Origin: Magnetospira sp.
Lineage (GTDB): Bacteria > Pseudomonadota > Alphaproteobacteria > Rhodospirillales > Magnetospiraceae
Length of the DNA stretch: 6,212 nt
Assembly: GCA_028277325.1 (NCBI GenBank)
Contig: JANQGL010000185.1
Location: 1 to 6,212 of the forward strand
Direction of reading: 5' to 3'
A model generated the notes under the pieces. The model was not told the origin of the DNA. It did not search any database and saw only the letters and a program-made list of their open reading frames with translations. A program made the position numbers and the translations under genes. Shown here piece by piece: positions 1 to 6,212 of the stretch. Each line of letters begins with the position of its first letter. Positions within the stretch are counted from its first letter, which is position 1.

Positions 1-263
1 GAGGGCTGCTCCTGACGGCGTCCGACGGCGCGCCCGGATCGCTCGCCAAGGTACGCGCCCTGGCCCCGGCGGTCCCGGAGGTGGCGGTGTTGCGCGGCGA
101 CGAGTTGGGCCGCGCCACCGGCCGTGACCGGGTGGTCCATGCCCTGGTCGCGGCCGGGGGTCTGGCCGAGCGCCTGGAGACGGAATGCGGCCGGCTGGCC
201 GGTTTCCGCGGGGCGGCACCCGACGAGGGGTCCGGATCGGACCCGCAGAGCACACGGACGTGA
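1..263 (+). CDS. YlxR/DUF448-type RNA-binding protein with L7Ae-like C-terminal domain (3' part only)
   Basis: This is the C-terminal end of a gene whose start lies left of the window. The first complete codon is at position 3 and the stop is TGA at 261-263. The visible 86 residues read as an L7Ae-like fold: a strand ending LLLTASD, a helix with SLAKVRAL, then the marker stretch RGDELGRATGRDRVVHALV, followed by a helical end and a polar tail. In alphaproteobacteria the gene between nusA and infB commonly encodes an N-terminal YlxR (DUF448) domain fused to such a domain, annotated as an RNA-binding protein. The position directly upstream of infB supports this. The YlxR half cannot be checked because it is outside the window. 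The molecular role in this group is not well defined; RNA binding is inferred from the family. A GTG at 81 opens an in-frame 60-residue reading frame, but it is internal to this gene. Confidence 0.85.
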   Translation, partial: GLLLTASDGAPGSLAKVRALAPAVPEVAVLRGDELGRATGRDRVVHALVAAGGLAERLETECGRLAGFRGAAPDEGSGSDPQSTRT

Positions 264-273
264 ACGGACGGAT

Positions 274-2856
274 ATGAGCGAAACCGAGAACGAAACCGAG
301 ATCCGAAACGACGGCCAGTCGAAGCCGGGACGTCGGCGCGGCAAGCTGGAGTTGAAGAAGACGGTCGAGGCCGGACAGGTCCGCCAGAACTTCTCGCACG
401 GACGCTCCAAATCCGTGACCGTCGAGGTGCGCAAGAAACGGGTGATCGATCGCGGCGGCAAGGCCGGCAAGGCCGACCCGGCGCAGGCCGACGCGGCGGC
501 CGAATCGGCCGACGATCCGCTGCACGGCGAATTGACCGAGCACGAGCGGGCGGCCCGCGCGCGCGCCCTGACCGAGGCCCGCAAGGCCGACGAGGAGGCG
601 CGGCGTCGCGAACAGGAACGCCACGAACGGGAGGCCCGCGAGACCGAGGAGGCCGAGCGACGGGCCGAGGAGGCGGCGCGGCGGGCGACCGAGGAAACGG
701 CGGCGCGCCCCGAGCCGGCGCCCGAACCCGAACCGGCGGCGCCACCGCGGGACGCGCCGCGGACGGCGCCGAAGCCGGCCGAGGGGTCGGCGGAACAGGA
801 GGGCGGGGCTCGCCGCACCGCGGCGCCCGGCAAGCCGGGCGCCAAGGCGAAGGCCAAGCCGCAGGAAGCGGCGACGACGGAGGAGGACCGCCCGGGGCGC
901 CGCAGCGCCTCGAAACCCGATGCCGCGCGCAAGGCGCCGGCGCGCACCCGCGGCGAACCGCGCCGCCGGGCCGGCAAGCTGACCATCGCGGCGGCGCTCG
1001 ACGATACCGAGCGCACGCGCAGCCTGGCCTCGGTCAAGCGGGCCCGCGAAAAGGAAAAGCAGAAGCAGCGCAAGGCGGACGGCAGCGACCCCCAGAAGGC
1101 GGTGCGCGAGGTGATCGTCCCCGAGACCATCACGGTGCAGGAATTGTCCAACCGGATGGCCGAACGGGCCGGCAACGTGGTCAAGGCGCTCATGAAGATG
1201 GGCGTGATGGCGACCATCAACCAGGTCATCGACGCCGACACCGCGGAACTGGTGGCGGCCGAGTTCGGCAACAAGGTCAAGCGGGTGTCCGACGCCGACG
1301 TGGAGATCGGCCTGACCGGCGACGCCGACACCGCGACCGATCTGCAGTCGCGGCCGCCGGTGGTCACCGTGATGGGCCACGTGGACCACGGCAAGACGTC
1401 GCTGCTCGACGCCCTGCGCGCCACCGACGTGGCCGGCGGCGAGGCGGGCGGCATCACCCAGCACATCGGCGCCTATCAGGTGACCCTGGATTCCGGCGCC
1501 AAGATCAGCTTCATCGACACCCCGGGTCACGCCGCGTTCACCCAGATGCGGGCGCGCGGCGCCCAGGTGACCGACATCGTGATCCTGGTGGTGGCGGCCG
1601 ACGACGGCATCATGCCGCAGACCGTGGAGGCGATCCGCCACGCCAAGGCGGCCGAGGTGCCGATCATCGTCGCCATCAACAAGGTCGACAAGCCGGAGGC
1701 CGATCCCAACCGGGTCCGCACCGAGCTGCTTCAGCACGAGCTGGTGCCGGAGGAAATGGGCGGCGACATCATCACCGTGGAGGTCTCGGCCAAGCAGCGC
1801 ATCAACCTGGACAAGCTGGAGGAGATGGTCCTCCTGCAGGCCGAGATGCTGGATCTCAAGGCCAACCCCGACCGGTCCTGCGAAGGCGTGGTGATCGAGG
1901 CCAAGATGGAGCGCGGACGCGGCTCGGTGGCCACCATCCTGGTGCAACGCGGCACCCTCCGGGTGGGCGATCCCTTCGTCACCGGCGGCGAACACGGCCG
2001 CGTGCGGGCCCTGATCGACGACCGCGGCCAACAGATCGAGGCGGCCGGACCGGCGATGCCGGTCGAGGTCCTGGGACTCAACGGCACCCCCTCGGCGGGC
2101 GACGACTTCGTCGCCGTCGAGGACGAGCAGAAGGCCCGCGAGGTCAGCGAATACCGGCAGCGGCGCGACCGCCTGGCGCGCAACGCGGCCTCCCAGCGCG
2201 GCACCCTGGAGCAGATGTTCGAGAGCATCCAGTCGGGCGAGACCAAGGAACTGCCGGTGGTCGTCAAGGGCGACGTGCAGGGATCGGTGGAGGCCATCCT
2301 GGGCAGCCTGGAGAAACTCGGCAACGAGGAGGTCAAGGTCCGCGTGCTGCATGCGGCGGTCGGCGGCATCAACGAGTCCGACATCACCCTGGCCCAGGCC
2401 TCCAACGCCTTCGTGGTCGGCTTCAACGTGCGCGCCAACCCGCAGGCCCGCGAGATGGCGCGCCGCGACGGCGTGGAGATCCGGTACTATTCGATCATCT
2501 ACGACGTCACCGACGACATCAAGAAGGCCCTGACCGGCATCATGGCGCCGACCCTGCGCGAGACCTTCCTCGGCTATGCCGAGATCCGCGAGGTGTTCCG
2601 CATCACCAAGGTGGGCTCGGTGGCCGGTTGCATGGTCACCGACGGCATCGTCAAGCGCGGCGCCAAGGTGCGCCTGCTGCGCGACGACGTGGTCATCCAC
2701 GAGGGGGCGCTGTCCACCCTCAAGCGGTTCAAGGACGACGTGAAGGAGGTCCGCGACGGATACGAGTGCGGCATGTCGTTCGAGAGCTACGATGACCTGA
2801 AGGTGGGCGACGTCATCGAATGCTTCGAGATCGAGGAGGTGGCGGCGGAGCTGTAA
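274..2856 (+). CDS. infB: Translation initiation factor IF-2
   Basis: This cytoplasmic GTPase brings fMet-tRNA to the 30S subunit and promotes 50S joining. The 860-residue product is full length for the long bacterial form. Residues 24-56 form the alphaproteobacterial N-terminal block (KLELKKTVEAGQVRQNFSHG, then basic). Residues about 86-143 are a highly charged Glu/Arg helix, and 145-230 are Ala/Pro/Lys-rich and probably disordered. A conserved GKLTIAAAL...SLASVKRAR block lies at 233-260, then the IF2_N domain at about 276-335. The GTPase domain starts near 365: G1 GHVDHGKT 368-375, switch I GGITQHIGAY from 392, G3 DTPGH 415-419, G4 NKVD 469-472 and G5 SAK 505-507. Domain II, domain III (about 640-745) and the initiator-tRNA-binding C2 domain with GYECGM at 829-834 follow. 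The ATG at 274 is preferred to upstream in-frame starts because MSETENETEIR begins just before the conserved block and clears the previous stop by 10 bases. Its Shine-Dalgarno is weak (GGACGGA), so coupling to the upstream gene is plausible. Confidence 0.98.
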   Translation: MSETENETEIRNDGQSKPGRRRGKLELKKTVEAGQVRQNFSHGRSKSVTVEVRKKRVIDRGGKAGKADPAQADAAAESADDPLHGELTEHERAARARALTEARKADEEARRREQERHEREARETEEAERRAEEAARRATEETAARPEPAPEPEPAAPPRDAPRTAPKPAEGSAEQEGGARRTAAPGKPGAKAKAKPQEAATTEEDRPGRRSASKPDAARKAPARTRGEPRRRAGKLTIAAALDDTERTRSLASVKRAREKEKQKQRKADGSDPQKAVREVIVPETITVQELSNRMAERAGNVVKALMKMGVMATINQVIDADTAELVAAEFGNKVKRVSDADVEIGLTGDADTATDLQSRPPVVTVMGHVDHGKTSLLDALRATDVAGGEAGGITQHIGAYQVTLDSGAKISFIDTPGHAAFTQMRARGAQVTDIVILVVAADDGIMPQTVEAIRHAKAAEVPIIVAINKVDKPEADPNRVRTELLQHELVPEEMGGDIITVEVSAKQRINLDKLEEMVLLQAEMLDLKANPDRSCEGVVIEAKMERGRGSVATILVQRGTLRVGDPFVTGGEHGRVRALIDDRGQQIEAAGPAMPVEVLGLNGTPSAGDDFVAVEDEQKAREVSEYRQRRDRLARNAASQRGTLEQMFESIQSGETKELPVVVKGDVQGSVEAILGSLEKLGNEEVKVRVLHAAVGGINESDITLAQASNAFVVGFNVRANPQAREMARRDGVEIRYYSIIYDVTDDIKKALTGIMAPTLRETFLGYAEIREVFRITKVGSVAGCMVTDGIVKRGAKVRLLRDDVVIHEGALSTLKRFKDDVKEVRDGYECGMSFESYDDLKVGDVIECFEIEEVAAEL

Positions 2857-2880
2857 AGGCGGCGCGCGGGACCCGCCCCG

Positions 2881-2957
2881 CCCTTCGAGGCCCCTTCGGG
2901 GCGCCTCAGGACGGGTCACGCCCTCATCCCGAGGTGCGAACGCAGCGAGCCTCGAAA
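2881..2957. repeat. Double-hairpin palindromic element in the infB-rbfA spacer (probable dispersed repeat)
   Basis: The spacer between infB and rbfA contains several matching arms. TTCGAGG (2884-2890) is the exact reverse complement of CCTCGAA (2950-2956). CCTCAGGA (2904-2911) pairs with TCCCGAGG (2927-2934) with one mismatch, and is capped by GGG/CCC (2913-2915 with 2921-2923). Alternative local hairpins are GAGGC-CCC-TTCG-GGG-C-GCCTC (2887-2907, one bulged C) and CGAGG/CCTCG (2930-2934 with 2950-2954). The stretch CTCATCCCGAGGTGCGAACG, continuing CAGCGAGCCTCGAA, closely resembles from memory a very common intergenic palindrome in alphaproteobacterial genomes. No T-tract follows, so it is not a standard intrinsic terminator. 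In RNA it could pause transcription or protect or process the infB 3' end. Only one copy is in the window, so its repeat status is inferred. Confidence 0.65.
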
Positions 2958-3005
2958 CATGCGGTGCCGCGAAAGCGATCCCCGGCGACAGGACACCCGA
3001 TTCCG

Positions 3006-3440
3006 ATGAAACGACACGAAAGCCGCGGCCCCAGCCAGCGCCAGCTTCGCGTCGGCGAGGAAATCCGCCATGCCCTGGCCTGGGTCCTGGAGCGCGGCGA
3101 GGTCCGCGATCCGGCGCTCGCCGGTCGCGTGGTGACGGTGACCGAGGTCCGGGTCAGCCCCGACCTGACCAACGCCACCGCCTTCGTGGTGCCGCTCGGC
3201 GGCGGCGATCCGTCGACGGTGCTCGATGCGCTCAACCGCGCGGTGCCGTTCCTGCGCCACGAAATCGGCCATCGGGTGCGCCTGCGCAAGGTGCCGCGGC
3301 TGTCGTTCAAGGCCGACACCTCGTTCGACGAGGCGGCCCGCATCGAGACGCTTCTGCATCGCCCGGACGTGATGCGCGACCTCGACCCGGGGCGCGACGA
3401 CGGCGGCGAGGTCGGAGGAGGCGGCGACGATGGGTCGTAG
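3006..3440 (+). CDS. rbfA: Ribosome-binding factor A
   Basis: RbfA is a small KH-fold protein that binds the immature 30S subunit near helix 1 of 16S rRNA, and is needed for efficient 16S maturation and cold adaptation. The 144-residue product opens with SQRQLRVGEEIRHALAWVL (10-28), then RDPALAG and VTEVRVSPDLTNATAFVVPLG (45-65), the core strand region. FLRHEIGHRVRLRKVPRLSFKAD (82-104) is the family signature, and a helix runs to about 117. The last 27 residues are a Gly/Asp-rich tail, of which the final stretch also encodes the truB ribosome-binding site. The ATG at 3006 is chosen because it sits just before the conserved GPSQRQLRVGEE block. The frame stays open upstream into infB, but that part would translate the palindromic spacer and matches nothing. 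An AGGA at 2990-2993 is 12 bases upstream, a weak and rather distant Shine-Dalgarno. The gene overlaps truB by 11 bases. Confidence 0.96.
   Translation: MKRHESRGPSQRQLRVGEEIRHALAWVLERGEVRDPALAGRVVTVTEVRVSPDLTNATAFVVPLGGGDPSTVLDALNRAVPFLRHEIGHRVRLRKVPRLSFKADTSFDEAARIETLLHRPDVMRDLDPGRDDGGEVGGGGDDGS
3414..3421 (+). promoter_or_regulatory. Shine-Dalgarno sequence of truB inside rbfA
   Basis: GGAGGAGG lies within the last codons of rbfA, 8 bases before the truB ATG at 3430. It is one of the strongest ribosome-binding sites in the window and settles the truB start. Because it is inside translated rbfA sequence and the genes overlap, the translation of the two is probably coupled. Confidence 0.8.
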
Positions 3441-4356
3441 GCGGCGCGGCCGCGACCTGCACGGCTGGATGATCGTCGACAAGCCGGCCGGGGTGACGTC
3501 GAACGGCGTCGTCGGGCAGGTGCGGCGACTGACCGGGGCCGCCAAGGTCGGCCACGGCGGCACCCTCGATCCGTTGGCCACCGGGGTCCTGCCGCTGGCC
3601 TTCGGCGAGGCCACCAAGACGGTGTCCTACGCGATGGACGGCCGCAAGGTCTATCGGTTCACGGTGCGCTGGGGCGTGGCGCGGACCACCGACGACGCCG
3701 AGGGCGAGGTGGCCGACACCAGCCCGGCGCGCCCCGACGCCGACGCCATACGGGCGGCGCTCGGTGGGTTCGTCGGCGAGATCGAGCAGGTGCCGCCCAG
3801 GTTCTCGGCGGGCAAGGTCGACGGCCGCCGGGCCTACGACCTGGCGCGGGCCGACGTCGAGGTGGACATCGCGCCGCGCCGCATCGTGGTGCACCGGTTC
3901 GAACTGCGGCGGACGATCGACGCCGACCACGCCGAGTTCGAGGTGGAAAGCGGCAAGGGGGCCTATATGCGCAGCCTGGCGCGCGACCTGGCGGTGGTCC
4001 TGGGCACGGTCGGGCACATCGCGCGGCTGCGCCGCACGGCGGTCGGGCGGTTTTCCGAAGCCGATGCGATTTCCCTGGATAAACTACAGGCGTTGGGGCA
4101 TCATGCCGCGCTTGACGACTACCTGCTTCCGGTCGAGACCGCGCTGGACGACATCCCGGCGCTGGCCCTGACCGACCCCGAGGCGAGGCGCCTGTGCAAC
4201 GGCCAGCCGGTTTCCCTGCTGGCGGTGGCTCGGCGATCCCCATTGTCCGGCATTCCCCAGGGCGCCACGGTGTGCGCCATGGCGGACGGCCGGCCGGTGG
4301 CCCTGGCCCGGATCGAGGGCGGCGAAGTGAGGCCCGTCCGCGTGTTGAATCTCTAG
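3430..4356 (+). CDS. truB: tRNA pseudouridine(55) synthase
   Basis: TruB converts U55 in the T-loop of nearly all elongator tRNAs to pseudouridine and also acts as a tRNA folding chaperone. The 308-residue product has a typical length. It starts with GWMIVDKPAGVTSN (12-25), the N-terminal TruB motif. Motif II is GHGGTLDPLATGVLPL (41-56), with the catalytic aspartate at D47. Tyr75 in RKVYRF is the conserved active-site tyrosine region. RTTDDAEGE (85-93) and PPRFSAGKVDGRRAYDLAR (122-140) are the tRNA-contact and KxxG motifs. The third motif, SGKGAYMRSLARDLA (174-188), carries the conserved arginine R181; Ala replaces the more usual Thr in GTY, and Ser replaces the common Cys. Residues from about 190 make the second conserved domain and a PUA-like end finishing in RPVRVLNL. 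All active-site landmarks are present, so the enzyme should be functional. The gene follows rbfA with an overlap and precedes rpsO by 15 bases. Confidence 0.97.
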   Translation: MGRRRRGRDLHGWMIVDKPAGVTSNGVVGQVRRLTGAAKVGHGGTLDPLATGVLPLAFGEATKTVSYAMDGRKVYRFTVRWGVARTTDDAEGEVADTSPARPDADAIRAALGGFVGEIEQVPPRFSAGKVDGRRAYDLARADVEVDIAPRRIVVHRFELRRTIDADHAEFEVESGKGAYMRSLARDLAVVLGTVGHIARLRRTAVGRFSEADAISLDKLQALGHHAALDDYLLPVETALDDIPALALTDPEARRLCNGQPVSLLAVARRSPLSGIPQGATVCAMADGRPVALARIEGGEVRPVRVLNL

Positions 4357-4359
4357 TCA

Positions 4360-4365
4360 AAGGAG
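4360..4365 (+). promoter_or_regulatory. Shine-Dalgarno sequence of rpsO
   Basis: AAGGAG sits 6 bases before the rpsO ATG at 4372, in the 15-base gap after the truB stop. This near-perfect site fits a highly expressed ribosomal protein. I see no clear promoter in the end of truB, so rpsO is probably read from the upstream transcript, though a promoter inside truB cannot be excluded. Confidence 0.85.
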
Positions 4366-4371
4366 TCCCCG

Positions 4372-4641
4372 ATGTCGATCACCGCAGAGCGGAAGGAAGA
4401 GCTGATTCGCGAATACGCGCGCGGCGAGGGCGATACCGGTTCGCCCGAGGTTCAGGTGGCGATCCTCAGCGAGCGGATCCGCAACCTCACCGAACACCTG
4501 AAGGAACACAACAAGGATCACCATTCGCGGCGTGGCCTGCTGATCATGGTCGGCCAGCGTCGGCGTCTGCTCGATTATCTCAAGGGCAAGGAAGCGGGCC
4601 GCTACGAATCGCTGATCCAGCGGCTCGGCCTGCGCCGTTAA
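4372..4641 (+). CDS. rpsO: 30S ribosomal protein S15
   Basis: S15 is a primary binding protein of the 16S rRNA central domain. It binds the h20-h21-h22 junction and nucleates assembly of the 30S platform for S6, S18, S11 and S21. At 89 residues it has exactly the standard length. The conserved landmarks are all visible: GDTGSPEVQVAILSERI (20-36), the rRNA-binding loop HLKEHNKDHHSRRGL (42-56) with H42, D49 and S52 at the positions of the known rRNA contacts, and GQRRRLLDYL (61-70) with the basic end LGLRR. The ATG at 4372 is fixed by the protein family start MSIT and by the AAGGAG upstream. In E. coli S15 represses its own translation through an mRNA pseudoknot. The short leader here (15 bases after truB) offers no obvious room for an independent structure of that kind, so any such control would have to involve the end of truB. 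A terminator-like hairpin follows the stop codon. Confidence 0.98.
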   Translation: MSITAERKEELIREYARGEGDTGSPEVQVAILSERIRNLTEHLKEHNKDHHSRRGLLIMVGQRRRLLDYLKGKEAGRYESLIQRLGLRR

Positions 4642-4653
4642 GCCACACATGCG

Positions 4654-4690
4654 AGGGCCGGAGCGACACCGCTTCGGCCTTTGCGCTTTT
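4654..4690 (+). terminator. Intrinsic terminator-like hairpin after rpsO
   Basis: GGCCGGAGCG (4656-4665) pairs with CGCTTCGGCC (4670-4679) over 10 base pairs, including one G-U, around an ACAC loop. The stem can extend by a G-U and an A-U pair (4654-4655 with 4680-4681). The T-rich run TTTGCGCTTTT follows at 4680-4690. The stem lies 14 bases after the rpsO stop. It probably terminates or partly attenuates the upstream transcript before pnp and protects the rpsO mRNA 3' end. The T-run is interrupted by GCGC, so some readthrough into pnp is likely. An equivalent rpsO terminator is known in E. coli. Confidence 0.75.
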
Positions 4691-4709
4691 CGGGGGCTTG
4701 ACGCCTCCG
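4691..4709 (+). other. Second hairpin in the pnp leader
   Basis: GGGGGC (4692-4697) pairs with GCCTCC (4703-4708) around a TTGAC loop, with an extra C-G closing pair (4691 with 4709), giving 7 pairs with one G-U. It follows the terminator directly and lies 59 bases before the pnp start. In E. coli the pnp leader forms a stem that RNase III cuts, and PNPase then autoregulates from the processed end. A comparable role here is inference; the stem is short for an RNase III target by itself, and it would not be in a transcript that starts at the candidate promoter overlapping it. Confidence 0.4.
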
Positions 4710-4726
4710 CGCCCGGTCGCTTCACA
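4698..4726 (+). promoter_or_regulatory. Weak candidate sigma-70 promoter for pnp
   Basis: TTGACG at 4698-4703 matches the -35 consensus well. Seventeen bases further on, TTCACA (4721-4726) is only a poor -10 match. Alphaproteobacterial promoters often have degenerate -10 boxes, and a separate pnp promoter after an rpsO terminator is known in E. coli. Transcription would start near 4733 and give a leader of about 36 bases. The -35 lies in the loop region of the preceding hairpin sequence. The call rests mainly on one hexamer and on context. Confidence 0.25.
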
Positions 4727-4754
4727 AGGGTGGCGGCCGGTTTGTCCGTATGTT

Positions 4755-4761
4755 GGAAGGA
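4755..4761 (+). promoter_or_regulatory. Shine-Dalgarno sequence of pnp
   Basis: GGAAGGA ends 7 bases before the ATG at 4769, a good spacing. A nearby ATG at 4761 overlaps this site but is in another frame and gives no PNPase sequence. The site therefore supports the 4769 start, which yields MFKEFRKEIDWGG. Confidence 0.75.
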
Positions 4762-4768
4762 TGGAAGT

Positions 4769-6212
<1,444 letters not shown>

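Noticed and set aside
124..273. N-terminal extension of infB from an ATG at 124
   Set aside because: It would overlap the upstream gene by 140 bases and its Trp/Arg/Pro-rich translation does not resemble IF2. The ATG at 274 begins right at the conserved N-terminus.
1731..2438. Minus-strand 235-codon open frame opposite infB
   Set aside because: It is a shadow of the conserved IF2 sequence, Ser/Arg/Thr-rich and without family features.
2820..3005. Upstream extension of rbfA starting inside infB
   Set aside because: The frame is open, but it would translate the palindromic spacer. The RbfA family begins near the ATG at 3006.
2916..4360. Three overlapping minus-strand frames (2916-3617, 3307-4017, 3659-4360) opposite rbfA and truB
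   Set aside because: They are antisense to well-supported genes, overlap one another in different frames, and are Arg/Pro/Ala-rich low-complexity translations.

Overview
The window is a GC-rich stretch from a conserved bacterial translation and RNA-metabolism locus, all on the + strand. In order it holds the 3' end of a YlxR/L7Ae-type RNA-binding protein gene, infB, rbfA, truB, rpsO and the 5' two thirds of pnp. The gene order, the YlxR/L7Ae-type protein directly before infB, and the alphaproteobacterial style of the IF2 N-terminus (KLELKKTVEAGQVRQNFSHGRS) point to an alphaproteobacterium. The GC content suggests something near the Rhodospirillales, but that placement is inference only.

Layout. 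Positions 1-263 encode the C-terminal L7Ae-like part of the upstream gene. infB (274-2856, 860 aa) follows after 10 bases. A 149-base spacer (2857-3005) carries a GC-rich double-hairpin palindrome that resembles dispersed intergenic repeats of alphaproteobacteria. rbfA (3006-3440, 144 aa) overlaps truB (3430-4356, 308 aa) by 11 bases. rpsO (4372-4641, 89 aa) starts 15 bases after truB behind a strong Shine-Dalgarno sequence. The 127-base rpsO-pnp spacer holds a good intrinsic-terminator-like hairpin, a second hairpin and a weak candidate promoter. pnp starts at 4769 and runs off the right edge at residue 481, just before its catalytic metal-binding aspartates. No gene-free stretch exceeds 150 bases.

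How the genes work together. IF2 places initiator tRNA on the 30S subunit. RbfA matures the 30S subunit at the 16S rRNA 5' end. TruB makes pseudouridine 55 in tRNA. S15 is a primary 16S rRNA-binding protein that nucleates the 30S platform. PNPase degrades RNA from the 3' end. The tight spacing of rbfA-truB-rpsO suggests one transcript. The terminator and hairpins before pnp suggest that pnp is partly uncoupled from it, as it is in E. coli.

I see no mobile element, CRISPR array, tRNA, rRNA or novel multi-gene system. This is an ordinary core-genome region, and the most interesting parts are the two non-coding spacers.
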